Shown here piece by piece: positions 53,076 through 62,550 of a stretch of DNA of 64,000 nucleotides (within the stretch, counting starts at the first letter, position 1; every line of letters starts with the position of its first letter). The DNA is from Alistipes sp. (lineage in GTDB: Bacteria; Bacteroidota; Bacteroidia; Bacteroidales; Rikenellaceae), in assembly GCA_021201825.1 (NCBI GenBank), contig JAJQED010000016.1:85210-149209 (forward strand), in the 5' to 3' direction. The notes below the pieces were generated by a model that was not told the origin of the DNA, made no database searches, and was given only the letters and a program-made list of their open reading frames with translations. A program made the position numbers and the translations under genes.

Positions 53076-53184
53076 ATGTTACCGTAATTTTATCCGCAGC
53101 GGGTTTTCGCTGAAAATCTTTCGAAAATCGTCAATTTTTGGACAACCCTCCCGAATTTACTATTTTGCAGTAAATTTGGTGTCG

Positions 53185-53457
53185 ATGAAAAATGCCGTGG
53201 TAATAGGGGCTTCGTCCGGTATAAGGCGTGAGCTCGCCCGGCTTTTAGCCCTTTCGGGTGAATATGAGAAAGTAGCGCTCGCCGCCCGGCGGCGGGAATT
53301 GTTGGAGCCGCTGGCTGGGAAGATGCCGGATATATTCGCAGTTTACGACTTCGATGCTTCCTTACTGGGGTTGAGGAAGTTGTTGGTTACGGGCCGGTGG
53401 ACAGGGGATAGCCCATTGTTAAATTTAATGCCGCGCAGTTGGTACGAACGGATTTAA
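53185..53457 (+). pseudogene. Truncated short-chain dehydrogenase
   Basis: The 90-residue frame begins with an SDR nucleotide-binding start (AVVIGASSGIRRELARLLA) and a second element (VALAARRRELLEPLAGKM), then loses similarity after about residue 65. The Gly-x-x-x-Gly-x-Gly motif is altered (GIR instead of GIG), and the catalytic Ser, Tyr and Lys regions are missing. It is read as the 5' remnant of a deleted SDR gene lying between the lpxB operon and maf. The ATG at 53185 is used rather than earlier TTG or GTG codons. Confidence 0.6.
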
Positions 53458-53467
53458 AGGACGAGAT

Positions 53468-54076
53468 ATGTTACTGAAAGATAAACTTGCCGGTAAACGG
53501 CTTATACTGGCGAGTAAATCGCCCCGGCGGCGGGAGCTGCTCGCCGGATGCGGACTGCGGTTCGACATTGCGGAAGATTACCAGGTCGAGGAGACCTACC
53601 CCGAGGAGCTTACGGCGGCCGAGGTTCCGGTGTACCTTACCAAAGTCAAATCGGCGGCATACCCCGCCAAACTTGCCGCCAACGAGATATTGGTCACGGC
53701 AGATACCGTAGTGGTCATAGAAAACGACTTGCTCGGCAAGCCGGCCGACAAACAGCAGGCCGTCGCCATGCTCAGCCGCCTGTCCGGGTGCCGCCATACG
53801 GTGATAACCGGGGTAGCGATACGTTGCAGTAAGGCAATGGAATGCTTCTCGGTCAAGTCCGACGTGTGGTTCCGCCGGCTCCGTGACGACGAGATAGAAT
53901 ATTATGTAGACAATTACCTTCCGCTGGACAAGGCAGGGGCTTACGGTATCCAGGAATGGATCGGGTACGTGGGGATCGGCCGCATCGAGGGATCGTTCTA
54001 CAATGTGATGGGTCTGCCGATACAATCGTTGTATGTCAATCTCGAGAAATTCATAGACGATTATATGAGGGGGTAG
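53468..54076 (+). CDS. maf: Maf-family nucleoside triphosphate pyrophosphatase
   Basis: A 202-residue Maf protein: LILASKSPRRRELLAGCGL at the start, VTADTVVVIENDLLGKPAD in the middle and DKAGAYGIQEWIG with the C-terminal family residues. These enzymes remove dTTP, UTP or modified nucleotides from the pool. It lies 10 bases after the SDR remnant and 37 bases before the S46 peptidase gene. Confidence 0.93.
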   Translation: MLLKDKLAGKRLILASKSPRRRELLAGCGLRFDIAEDYQVEETYPEELTAAEVPVYLTKVKSAAYPAKLAANEILVTADTVVVIENDLLGKPADKQQAVAMLSRLSGCRHTVITGVAIRCSKAMECFSVKSDVWFRRLRDDEIEYYVDNYLPLDKAGAYGIQEWIGYVGIGRIEGSFYNVMGLPIQSLYVNLEKFIDDYMRG

Positions 54077-54113
54077 TCCCTTAACAGAGCTTACTAACCG
54101 AAAAACCGACAAT

Positions 54114-56213
54114 ATGATAAGACGTATTTTGCTGACCCTCGCCCTGTTGCCTTTTTTAATTCCCGGGGCAAAGGCAGACGAGGGAATGTGGCTGCCCAAA
54201 CTCGTAGGACAGCGTATCGACGATATGCAGGGTAAGGGCTTGATGCTCGGCGCCGCCGATATCTATAACGAGGACGGCCCGTCCATGAAAGATGCCATCG
54301 TAAAGTTCGGCAGCGGATGTACCGGGGAACTGATCTCTGCTGAGGGACTTCTGGTAACCAACCACCACTGCGGTTACGGCCAGATACAGCGCCATAGTTC
54401 CGTAGAACATAACTACCTCGATAACGGCTTTTGGGCGATGGACCGTTCGCAGGAACTTCCTAACCCCGGGTTGGAGGTGACATTCCTTGTACGGATGGAG
54501 GATGTCACGGACCGGGTGCTGAACGGGACCGCCGGTTTGGCCGAGGGTCCGGAATTGGATTCGGTGGTCCGGGTCAATATCGAGCGGATAGTGGAGCAGG
54601 CCGAAGAGGGGACCCACTACAAGGCATCGGTGTCTCGGTTCTATTACGGCAACCAGTATTACCTTTATGTCAACGAGATATTTACGGATGTGCGTTTGGT
54701 AGCCGCACCGCCGTCAGCGATCGGCAAGTTCGGAGGGGATACCGACAACTGGATGTGGCCGCGCCACACGGGCGACTTTTCCCTGTTCCGTATTTATGCC
54801 GGCCCGGACAATAAGCCCGCGCCATACAGTAAGGATAACGTGCCGTACCGCCCCCGGCATTATTTCCCCGTATCGACACAGGGAGTGGCCGAGGGTGATT
54901 TCACTTTGGTTTACGGTTTCCCCGGGTCGACCCAGCAATTCATCACTTCCGATGCCGTGGATTACGTTCTTAACTATTCCAACCCGGCAAAGATTGAACT
55001 ACGGACCATGCGCCTGGCAATCATTGAGAACGCATGGCAGGACTCCGAAGCCATCAGGATAGCATACACGGCCAAACATTCGGGAATCGCTAACGCATGG
55101 AAAAAATGGCAGGGCGAGAGCCTCGGCCTCCGGCGGCTCGGGACCATACAGAAGAAAATAGCCCTCGAGGAGGCATTCGAACAGTGGGCCGCGGGTAACC
55201 CCGGGTACGAGGGAATAACCCGGAAATTAAGCCGGACTCATGCGGACCTACTGCCTTATGCCTATGCGACCGAATACTATTCGGAGTCCCTGCGGGCGAT
55301 CGAGCTGATCTCGTTTGCATCGAGGCTCAGCGGATTAAAGGCCGGTACGGTGCTCCCGGATTGGGCCGAGAATTTTTATAAGGATTACTATCCGGAGATA
55401 GACCGGCAGATAGCCCGATATCTGACGGGTAAATATATAGGCGAGTTCGAAAACGACTGGCGTCCGGACATTTTGCAGGATATGGAAGAAGCGGGGGTCG
55501 AGGAATTTATTTCCGGCTTATTCGACCATACCCGGCTCACGGACCGTGACGCCGTGACGGCGGCCCTGGGCGATTCCGTCAGTTGGGCGGAATTTACGGC
55601 GGCAGACCCGGCAATGGCTGCATTCAGGAATTTCGATCAGTTTTACGGGGAACGATTGCTCAAACCCTATTCGCAGTATAGGGTCGAGCTCAACGGACTG
55701 TATAAAACATGGGTCAAGGGGCTCACGGAGTACCGCCGGTATACGGGCGGAGCTACCGACCTTTTCCCCGATGCCAACCTAACCTTGAGGTTCGCCTACG
55801 GCAAGGTCGAGGGATACGACCCGGAGGATGCCGTACGGCATAAGCATAATTCCACCGTGGCGGGTATTTTAGGAAAATACGCCACGGGCCATCCGGATTA
55901 CGACCTGCCGGAAAACGTTCTGGAGTTGTTCTATTCCAGGGATTACGGCCGGTGGGAGATGGACAGCACGGTGCCGGTGTGCTTCCTTGCCAGCAACCAT
56001 ACGACCGGGGGTAATTCGGGCAGCCCGGTGATTAACGGCAACGGCGAGCTGGTCGGTATTAATTTCGACCGCACCTGGATGAGTACCATGAGCGACATAG
56101 AGTTTGACCCGCAGATATGCCGTAATATTTCGCTCGATATCCGATATATGCTTTATGTGATCGACAAACTCGGCGGCGCCTCCTATCTGTTCGATGAAAT
56201 GACGTTGAAATAG
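54114..56213 (+). CDS. S46-family dipeptidyl-peptidase, DPP11-like
   Basis: A 699-residue exported serine peptidase with a signal peptide ending at GAKADEG. The catalytic His is in LLVTNHHCGYGQIQ, the Asp in GDTDNWMWPRHTGDFS, and the Ser in TTGGNSGSPVINGNGELVGI. The residue that sets S1 specificity in P. gingivalis enzymes is in FDRTW: Arg as in DPP11 (Asp/Glu-specific), not Gly as in DPP7. It probably releases acidic dipeptides in the periplasm. S46 is typical of asaccharolytic or protein-using Bacteroidota. Confidence 0.9.
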   Translation: MIRRILLTLALLPFLIPGAKADEGMWLPKLVGQRIDDMQGKGLMLGAADIYNEDGPSMKDAIVKFGSGCTGELISAEGLLVTNHHCGYGQIQRHSSVEHNYLDNGFWAMDRSQELPNPGLEVTFLVRMEDVTDRVLNGTAGLAEGPELDSVVRVNIERIVEQAEEGTHYKASVSRFYYGNQYYLYVNEIFTDVRLVAAPPSAIGKFGGDTDNWMWPRHTGDFSLFRIYAGPDNKPAPYSKDNVPYRPRHYFPVSTQGVAEGDFTLVYGFPGSTQQFITSDAVDYVLNYSNPAKIELRTMRLAIIENAWQDSEAIRIAYTAKHSGIANAWKKWQGESLGLRRLGTIQKKIALEEAFEQWAAGNPGYEGITRKLSRTHADLLPYAYATEYYSESLRAIELISFASRLSGLKAGTVLPDWAENFYKDYYPEIDRQIARYLTGKYIGEFENDWRPDILQDMEEAGVEEFISGLFDHTRLTDRDAVTAALGDSVSWAEFTAADPAMAAFRNFDQFYGERLLKPYSQYRVELNGLYKTWVKGLTEYRRYTGGATDLFPDANLTLRFAYGKVEGYDPEDAVRHKHNSTVAGILGKYATGHPDYDLPENVLELFYSRDYGRWEMDSTVPVCFLASNHTTGGNSGSPVINGNGELVGINFDRTWMSTMSDIEFDPQICRNISLDIRYMLYVIDKLGGASYLFDEMTLK

Positions 56214-56234
56214 CTTACGGGAGTTTACCGGTAA

Positions 56235-56270
56235 GCAATTAGGGCGGACCTGCGGGTCCGCCCTAATTGC
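56235..56270 (+). terminator. Long hairpin after the S46 peptidase gene
   Basis: A 16-bp perfect inverted repeat (GCAATTAGGGCGGACC and complement) with a 4-base loop starts 22 bases after the stop. The T-run is weak. Confidence 0.6.
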
Positions 56271-56436
56271 TGGATATTGCAGAGGGATATTTCGGAGAGG
56301 GTTTTGCATGGTATTGTACCCGTAGCCATGACCCTATGGTGGCCGGGAGCGGATACCGTAGACCGAACGGTCCATTAATGGCAGCATTTTTTAAATAAAA
56401 TGTTTAATTTTTAGTAATTTTGAAAAAATTCCCACT

Positions 56437-57228
56437 ATGAAACTTACCGTTATAGGAGCAGGCAATATGGGCGGAGCGATAGCCGAGGGTGCCCTCACGG
56501 CAGGTACCGTACAACCCGGGGACCTCACGATTTGCGATCCACGCAAGGACCTTGTAGACAGGTTCGCGGCCAAAGGTTGGGAGGTGAATTACAACGAGGA
56601 CAATGCCAAGGGCATTAAGGATGCGGACCTTATCGTGGTGGCTGTAAAGCCGTGGCTGGTTGAGCAGGTTCTGGAACAGTTGTCCCCGGTTATAGACCGT
56701 CAGGCCCAGGCCGTGGTGTCCATAGCGGCGGGAGTGCCGTTCGCCAAGCTGGGCGAATATATAGATGCTGATCGCTATGGCGGCCCGGCCCTGTACAGGG
56801 TGATACCGAATACGGCTATAGCCATCCGCAAGAGCGTTACGTTCATCGCCTCGTATAACAGCAATTCGACCCATGATTCCCTGGTCCACACCCTGTTCGG
56901 GCCGTTGGGCGAAATATATGAAGTGGGCGAGAGCCAGATGGAAGCCGTGACAGCACTGTCCTCTTCCGGTATCGCATACGCTTATAAATATATTCAGGCT
57001 TCGGCGCTCGGTGGGGTAACCCTTGGCCTGCCGGAGGAGATGGCTTTAAAGATCGTGCTGGGCACAGTAGAGGGTGCGGTCGAAATGCTCCGCCATAACG
57101 GGAGCGAGCCTCAGGAAGAAATTAACAAGGTTACCACTCCAGGGGGTATAACCCTCAAGGGACTGGAAGCGATGGAAAAGAACGGCTTCACCCGTGCGGT
57201 TACCGCCGGGCTTGAAGCCACCAAATAA
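56437..57228 (+). CDS. proC: Pyrroline-5-carboxylate reductase
   Basis: A 263-residue NAD(P)H-dependent enzyme for the last step of proline synthesis. The Rossmann motif is VIGAGNMGGAIAEGAL. The conserved C-terminal block is VTTPGGITLKGLEAMEKNGF, and EAVTALSSSGIAYAYKYIQA precedes it. A TAATTTTG -7 element is at 56415-56422. It opens a proC-proB-proA operon (gaps of 13 and 10 bases), an order that puts the last-step gene first. Confidence 0.95.
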   Translation: MKLTVIGAGNMGGAIAEGALTAGTVQPGDLTICDPRKDLVDRFAAKGWEVNYNEDNAKGIKDADLIVVAVKPWLVEQVLEQLSPVIDRQAQAVVSIAAGVPFAKLGEYIDADRYGGPALYRVIPNTAIAIRKSVTFIASYNSNSTHDSLVHTLFGPLGEIYEVGESQMEAVTALSSSGIAYAYKYIQASALGGVTLGLPEEMALKIVLGTVEGAVEMLRHNGSEPQEEINKVTTPGGITLKGLEAMEKNGFTRAVTAGLEATK

Positions 57229-57241
57229 CCGAACCCGAAAA

Positions 57242-58348
57242 ATGAAGAAACCGAGCTACGGCCGGATCGTAGTCAAAATAGGAAGCAATGTCCTTTCGCG
57301 TCCGGACGGCACACTGGACGTTACCCGTATGTCTTCGCTGGTGGACCAGATCGCCGCCCTCTACCATGCCGGTAAGGAGGTGATCGTAGTTTCTTCCGGA
57401 GCCGTGGCGTCCGGCCGTGGCGAACTTGGACAGAAAGATTCGAAACTCGATACGGTCTCCTCCAGGCAGCTTTTCGCCGCCGTAGGCCAGGCCAAATTGA
57501 TAAACCGGTACTACGACCTGTTCCGTGATTGGGGTATCACCTGCGGCCAGGTGCTGACCACCAAAGAATCGCTCTCTACTCGGGAACATTACCTTAACCA
57601 GAAGAATTGCATGCAGGTGATGCTCCGAAGCGGCGTTATACCCGTGGTGAACGAGAATGACAGTATATCCCTCACCGGCCTGATGTTCACCGACAACGAC
57701 GAACTTTCCGGTATTATCGCCGCCATGATGGACGCCTCGGCGCTGGTGATATTGACCAATGTTGACGGAGTCTATGACGGCGACCCGTCAAAGCCCGGAT
57801 GCAAACTTATAAGGGAAGTGGCCCCGGCGGACGGCGACCTCTCCGGCCATATCGCACCCAACCGGTCACAGTTCGGCCGTGGCGGGATGATAACCAAGAG
57901 CCGCACTGCCCGCAGGGTTGCCTGCGAGGGCATCGAAGTGTTCATAGCCAACGGCAAACGCGAGGGGATCATCGCTGCTGTGCTAAACGGTAACACTGAC
58001 GTGCCGTGCACCCGGTTCCTTGCGGCCGACCGCCGGTTGTCGGGCGTTAAAAAATGGATCGCCAGCAGCGACGGATTCTCCAAAGGAGCCGTGCATATCA
58101 ATGACGGAGCCTACGAAGCGTTACGGGGTCCGGCGGCAACGAGCCTGCTTCCGGTCGGGGTGACCCGGGTCGAGGGAGGGTTCGACAAAGACGAGATAGT
58201 GGATATCGTGGCGCCCGACGGAAAGACTATCGGTGTGGGTCGTATATCCATGAACAGTACCGATGCTGCGAAAAACGCCGGATGCAAAGGCGCAGGGACG
58301 CTGATCCATTACGATTACATGTTCCTGGAGCCCAGTTTGAACTCCTAA
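57242..58348 (+). CDS. proB: Glutamate 5-kinase
   Basis: A 368-residue kinase with the amino acid kinase domain ([58 protein letters not shown]) and a C-terminal PUA domain ([31 protein letters not shown]). It makes gamma-glutamyl phosphate and is usually feedback-inhibited by proline. The ATG at 57242 lies 13 bases after the proC stop; an upstream in-frame start would overlap proC and add a non-family extension. Confidence 0.95.
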   Translation: MKKPSYGRIVVKIGSNVLSRPDGTLDVTRMSSLVDQIAALYHAGKEVIVVSSGAVASGRGELGQKDSKLDTVSSRQLFAAVGQAKLINRYYDLFRDWGITCGQVLTTKESLSTREHYLNQKNCMQVMLRSGVIPVVNENDSISLTGLMFTDNDELSGIIAAMMDASALVILTNVDGVYDGDPSKPGCKLIREVAPADGDLSGHIAPNRSQFGRGGMITKSRTARRVACEGIEVFIANGKREGIIAAVLNGNTDVPCTRFLAADRRLSGVKKWIASSDGFSKGAVHINDGAYEALRGPAATSLLPVGVTRVEGGFDKDEIVDIVAPDGKTIGVGRISMNSTDAAKNAGCKGAGTLIHYDYMFLEPSLNS

Positions 58349-58358
58349 AACCCGAAAT

Positions 58359-59606
58359 ATGGAAATAAGGCGAATGCTCGAAAAAGCCCGGGAAGCTTCC
58401 CGGCATCTGGCCCTTGCTGATAACGGTGTGATAGACCGCACCCTCTCGGACCTCGCCAGTATTACACTGCACCGGGCGGATGATATAATAGCTGCGAACC
58501 GGCTTGACATTGCACGGATGGACCCTGCCAACCCGATGTATGACCGCCTTATGCTCGATAAGGACCGGATCGCTTCCATTGCCGGCGACATTCGTAATGT
58601 TGCCGGGATGCGCTCTCCCGTTGGGGAGACGCTATCCGAAAAGAGCATGCAGAACGGACTGGAAATAAAAAAGGTGCGGGTGCCTTTCGGGGTTATAGGG
58701 GTGATATATGAAGCCCGTCCCAACGTGAGCTTCGATGTATTTTCCCTTTGTTTCAAGGCGGCCAGTGTCGCTGTGCTGAAAGGAGGAAGCGATGCAGAGA
58801 ATTCGAACAGGGTCATTGCGGGTATTATCCGCGAAGTACTTACTGCTAACGGGTTGCCGCCCGAGTTGGTCACCCTGTTGCCGTCGGACCGTTCGTCGGC
58901 CGCCGAACTTATGTCGGCAGTCGGGCTGGTGGACGTTATCATTCCCCGGGGCAGTTCGTCCCTGATAAATTACGTACGGGAGAATTCCCGGGTGCCGGTC
59001 ATCGAAACCGGAGCCGGGATTTGCCATACCTATTTCGACGTCGCGGCCGACCTTGAAAAAGGCAGAGCGATAATTTTTAATGCCAAGACCCGCCGGGTAA
59101 GCGTTTGCAACGCACTCGATTGCCTGGTGATCCATAAGGACCGGCTCGGGGATCTCCCGGAAATAGCCAAGCCGCTCGCCGGAAAGAATGTTGTGATTTA
59201 TGCCGACCATGAGTCGTACTCCGCCTTGTCAGGTCACTATCCGGAGGACCTATTAGAAAAGGCGACGGAAGAGAGTTATGGCACAGAATTCCTCGACTAC
59301 AAAATGTCGGTCCGGACCGTCGCCAGCCTCGAAGAGGCAGCTGACCATGTCACCCGGTACACTTCCATGCACAGCGAAGCTATAATAACCGAGGATATGG
59401 AACGGGCCGCACTTTATACCCGGTTGGTAGATGCGGCATGCGTATATATAAACGCTTCGACGGCGTTCACCGACGGGGCGCAGTTCGGAATGGGTGCCGA
59501 GATCGGGATCAGTACCCAGAAACTCCATGCCCGCGGACCGATGGCCCTCGAGGAACTGACCTCTTATAAATATATCGTAACCGGAAACGGCCAGACACGG
59601 CCGTAG
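58359..59606 (+). CDS. proA: Gamma-glutamyl phosphate reductase
   Basis: A 415-residue aldehyde-dehydrogenase-fold enzyme. Family blocks are [28 protein letters not shown], the [12 protein letters not shown] loop, the catalytic Cys region [15 protein letters not shown] and [25 protein letters not shown]. It reduces gamma-glutamyl phosphate to glutamate semialdehyde. It ends the proCBA operon; the convergent NAD-binding protein gene stops 4 bases away. Confidence 0.95.
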   Translation: MEIRRMLEKAREASRHLALADNGVIDRTLSDLASITLHRADDIIAANRLDIARMDPANPMYDRLMLDKDRIASIAGDIRNVAGMRSPVGETLSEKSMQNGLEIKKVRVPFGVIGVIYEARPNVSFDVFSLCFKAASVAVLKGGSDAENSNRVIAGIIREVLTANGLPPELVTLLPSDRSSAAELMSAVGLVDVIIPRGSSSLINYVRENSRVPVIETGAGICHTYFDVAADLEKGRAIIFNAKTRRVSVCNALDCLVIHKDRLGDLPEIAKPLAGKNVVIYADHESYSALSGHYPEDLLEKATEESYGTEFLDYKMSVRTVASLEEAADHVTRYTSMHSEAIITEDMERAALYTRLVDAACVYINASTAFTDGAQFGMGAEIGISTQKLHARGPMALEELTSYKYIVTGNGQTRP

Positions 59607-59609
59607 GGT

Positions 59610-60323
59610 TTAGATCCCGTGGAGTATGCTCGGAGGATTGGCATTCTCTATGGGATGCTCCGGGTCCTCGTCACGGTACCCTATTGTGAATCGCTCACGG
59701 TGGTGGCGTTGGGTTTCGGCCTCGTCCATCATCTCTTTGGCATAGTCTTCCACCGAGATGACGCTTTGCCCTTTCACGTTCAATAAGATATTATCCCGCC
59801 CCGTGCGGTAATTGCCCGTGCGTGAGCCGTGTTTCATGGTGGCGGCCGGGGAGAAGAAAACCCAGTCCACATCCTTTATTTTAGGTAACATCTCCGTATA
59901 TACATACGCCAGAGACCGCACTCCCGGAAGCAGTTCAGCCGGGATGGCTCCCGAATCCATCAGCATTTCACCCGGATTTACATACAGGCTGCCCGCCCCG
60001 CCTACTATCAACAGCCGCCGGACACGGGCCTGCTCGGCCGCCAGGATTATCGACCTGTAGCCCGCAAGTGTATCCTCGTAAATATTGGGGTTGTTCCAAC
60101 CGGGATTATAAGCGCTGATAACCGTATGGTAGCCCCGTAGGACCTCTATAAGATGTTCGGTATCGGTAACGTCGCATTCGTAAGGTTCCAGGCCGGTCCG
60201 ACCGGCAGGCAACGCCGAAATGTTCCGTACAATGGCCCTTACCGTATAGCCCCTGCGCAGGGCTTCTTCTGTAATGGCCGAACCGACGAATCCGCTGGCC
60301 CCGATTATCGCGATCTTTTCCAT
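59610..60323 (-). CDS. NAD(P)-binding atypical SDR (NmrA/YwnB-like)
   Basis: A 237-residue protein with an extended-type nucleotide motif (IAIIGASGFVGSAITEEALRRGY) and a VVGGAGSLYVNPG region typical of the YwnB/NmrA-like group. It lacks the classical YxxxK active site, so it is more likely a flavin or NAD(P)-binding sensor or reductase. The physiological role is unknown. It is transcribed convergent to proA. Confidence 0.82.
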   Translation of the reverse strand: MEKIAIIGASGFVGSAITEEALRRGYTVRAIVRNISALPAGRTGLEPYECDVTDTEHLIEVLRGYHTVISAYNPGWNNPNIYEDTLAGYRSIILAAEQARVRRLLIVGGAGSLYVNPGEMLMDSGAIPAELLPGVRSLAYVYTEMLPKIKDVDWVFFSPAATMKHGSRTGNYRTGRDNILLNVKGQSVISVEDYAKEMMDEAETQRHHRERFTIGYRDEDPEHPIENANPPSILHGI

Positions 60324-60623
60324 TCGGATCTGTTAAAAAAGGTATATGCCGACCCCTGCAAAAACCATACAAAGCACCGACTCTAATCGATGCGGGAAAT
60401 ATAGCCGGATACGTGTAAGTGAAATAAAGCATAGAAAATCAGCGGTAAAAGGTAAATATTTAAATGCACATACGGCGCGCGGTTAAGCCAATGTATTTCT
60501 GGCAGAATATTTGCATCGAATGCGTTCAAAATATTTATACAACAAGTAAAAGGTTATTAACAAAGGACGGCCCGATATCTGGGGAGAAGACGGCCGCCTG
60601 TTATTTTAAAAATTTTAAGGGGT
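60324..60623. other. Intergenic region between divergent NAD-binding protein and PerR-like genes
   Basis: No gene is supported in these 300 bases. The part nearest the PerR-like gene is AT-rich and contains imperfect inverted A/T sequence (around 60525-60560) of the kind Fur/PerR regulators bind, but no exact box can be assigned. The short plus-strand frame here has no recognisable content. Confidence 0.35.
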
Positions 60624-61097
60624 ATGAAAGCGGAAGTTTTAAAACGCCTGGACAGCTGCGCGGGTGACTCGCGCATGCTGCAAACTGCCATCAGGGAGTA
60701 TATCGATACTCTCGGGATAGTCCCCACCGACGACTATGTCTCGGTGCTGGAATATCTTTACACTGACAGACGCCATCCCACTGCGGATGACATCTTCAAC
60801 GCGCTGGGCCGTGAAAAACCGGAACTGTCGCGTACTAAGGTATATACCATACTTGAGATCCTATCGAAACTGGGAGCGGTAAAAGTGATACAGATTGATA
60901 AATACACGACGGTTTACGACGGGGATACCACCCCGCACGGGCATTTCATCTGCTCGAAATGCGGCGAGGTGTTCAATGTCGCAATACCGGGCAATGTTTC
61001 CTCGGTGATTGATTTGCCCGCCGGTTCGGCCCTTAACGAAGTGCAGTTGCTATGCATCGGCGAATGCAAACACTGCCGCAGTAAGAACATAAATTAG
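60624..61097 (+). CDS. perR: Fur-family regulator, PerR-like
   Basis: A 157-residue metal-dependent repressor: winged helix with HPTADDIFNALGREKPELSRTKVYTILEIL, then DGDTTPHGHFICSKCGEVFNV and CIGECKHC, whose two CxxC pairs form the structural zinc site. The His/Asp residues in DGDTTPHGHF fit the PerR regulatory metal site. It probably controls peroxide or iron stress genes. It is immediately followed by a tiny rubredoxin-like gene, which suits an oxidative stress role. Confidence 0.85.
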   Translation: MKAEVLKRLDSCAGDSRMLQTAIREYIDTLGIVPTDDYVSVLEYLYTDRRHPTADDIFNALGREKPELSRTKVYTILEILSKLGAVKVIQIDKYTTVYDGDTTPHGHFICSKCGEVFNVAIPGNVSSVIDLPAGSALNEVQLLCIGECKHCRSKNIN

Positions 61098-61106
61098 AGC
61101 CCGCCT

Positions 61107-61214
61107 ATGGAAAAATACAAGTGCAGCGTTTGCGGTTATACCGCCGATGCAGTGCCGGATACCTGTCCGGTGTGCGGCGCTCCTGCCTCCGCATTCGAAG
61201 AGGTAAAAGACTGA
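61107..61214 (+). CDS. Miniature rubredoxin-like protein, 35 residues
   Basis: A 35-residue protein consisting only of the iron-binding hairpin of rubredoxin/rubrerythrin: CSVCGY near residue 6 and [14 protein letters not shown] near residue 20. That gives four Cys in two CxxCG loops with a spacing of 11 between them, as in the C-terminal domain of rubrerythrin. It starts 9 bases after the PerR-like stop. It is likely an Fe(SCys)4 electron carrier for peroxide or oxygen detoxification. It is short enough to be missed by automatic gene finders. Confidence 0.75.
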   Translation: MEKYKCSVCGYTADAVPDTCPVCGAPASAFEEVKD

Positions 61215-61270
61215 GCGGCCCTTTGGATTTTAAAGCCGGACGGGGTACCTTTGCTGAAAAGGAAAGGACG

Positions 61271-61864
61271 ATGAACATCTCTTCGGCGGTTTTCAAATGC
61301 AGCAGCCAGAAAGTCTCGCAGATTCCCGGCGACGGACTGCCCGAATTCGCTTTTATCGGGCGAAGTAACGTCGGGAAATCTTCCCTGATCAATATGCTAA
61401 CCGGGCGCCCGGCACTTGCAAAGGTGTCGGGTACCCCCGGTAAGACCCGCCTGGTGAACCATTTCCTTGTGAACGGCCAGTGGTACCTCGTCGACCTGCC
61501 GGGCTACGGGTACGCCCGCGTATCGAAAGACCAGCGGGAGGGATTCTCGAAACTGATAACGGGGTATATCTGTAAAAGCCCCGACCTGTATTTCCTTTTC
61601 GTGCTGGTGGATTCGCGCCTCGAGCCGCAGAAGATAGACATGCAGTTTATTACCTTTCTCGGGGAGAACGGCATCCCGTTCGGAATAGTTTTCACAAAAA
61701 CAGATAAACTTACACCGGGGAAACTCACTTCCAATGTTGAGGCCTATAAGAAGAAACTGCTGGAATCGTGGGAGGAACTTCCGCCCGTATTCCTGACTTC
61801 GTCCGAAAAAAAACAGGGCCGGGAGGAAATACTGGATTTTATAGGCATGTGCCTTGCAGAGTAA
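61271..61864 (+). CDS. engB: Ribosome-biogenesis GTPase EngB/YsxC
   Basis: A 197-residue GTPase. G1 is FIGRSNVGKSSLINML, G3 is VDLPGYGYARV, and G4 is TKTDKL. The chosen ATG follows a weakly purine-rich stretch and starts MNISSAVFKCSSQKVSQIPGDG; upstream in-frame codons belong to the rubredoxin-like gene region. It acts in 50S subunit assembly. It is the third gene of the likely perR operon, 56 bases after the mini-rubredoxin. Confidence 0.94.
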   Translation: MNISSAVFKCSSQKVSQIPGDGLPEFAFIGRSNVGKSSLINMLTGRPALAKVSGTPGKTRLVNHFLVNGQWYLVDLPGYGYARVSKDQREGFSKLITGYICKSPDLYFLFVLVDSRLEPQKIDMQFITFLGENGIPFGIVFTKTDKLTPGKLTSNVEAYKKKLLESWEELPPVFLTSSEKKQGREEILDFIGMCLAE

Positions 61865-61897
61865 GCTCCCGGTGATTTAATATAATTCAAACAGGAT

Positions 61898-62419
61898 ATG
61901 AAAACAATTATGGTGGCGTCCGTTTCGATAAACGGGCAGCTGTTACTTTCGGAAAATATGGCGGAAGTTGCAGGTGCCACGGACGGTATCGGGGAGGCAC
62001 TCGGGGTCTTTGCCGCTAAGGCCCATGAAGCCGGAAGTATGGTCATGGGCCGTGCGACTTACGAGATGATCATGGGAAACCCGGAAATGAAAGCGGGTTT
62101 TGCCGGTATCGGGATAATTGTTCTGTCCACCCGGAAAGAAGAAGCAGACGGCGTAGCGACAGCTTCTTCACCGCAGGAAGCGTTGGAATACCTAAGCGGA
62201 AAGGGCTATGGGGCTACTGTTATTGCAGGAGGGCTCAAGACCTATAATTCGTTCCTGGAAAGTGGTCTGGTGGACGAAATATTCCTTAGCGTAATCCCTG
62301 TAATTATAAACGACGGCGGTATCCTCCGAAACGGAAGCGGCATGGTATCGGCCTACAAACCGGCCGGGCAGAAGCTGTTGACACCGGATATCGTGCAGCT
62401 TCATTATGCCAAAAAATAA
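61898..62419 (+). CDS. Dihydrofolate-reductase-fold protein (RibD C-terminal type)
   Basis: A 173-residue RibD_C/DHFR-like protein: a start strand with VASVSINGQLLLSEN, MGRATYEMIMGNPE in the expected position after strand B, TVIAGGLKTYNSFLESGLVDEIFLSVIPVIINDG and a C-terminal PDIVQLHYAK. Such single-domain proteins reduce pteridine- or pyrimidine-like substrates with NADPH. The substrate is unknown. It lies 33 bases after engB. Confidence 0.82.
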   Translation: MKTIMVASVSINGQLLLSENMAEVAGATDGIGEALGVFAAKAHEAGSMVMGRATYEMIMGNPEMKAGFAGIGIIVLSTRKEEADGVATASSPQEALEYLSGKGYGATVIAGGLKTYNSFLESGLVDEIFLSVIPVIINDGGILRNGSGMVSAYKPAGQKLLTPDIVQLHYAKK

Positions 62420-62550
62420 TAGGATAGCATAACGGGGTGACGGCCCGAACCGGGATTGTGGATAACATATTAAATAAAAGTAGCCGATACGGCCGGAAAA
62501 CTCGTAACTTAGAGCTACTTTTGTAGCTCCAAACTTCAGACTTAAATAAA

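Noticed and set aside
60464..60667. 67-residue frame upstream of the PerR-like gene
   Set aside because: It overlaps the regulator start in another frame, has no recognisable features, and occupies an AT-rich control region.
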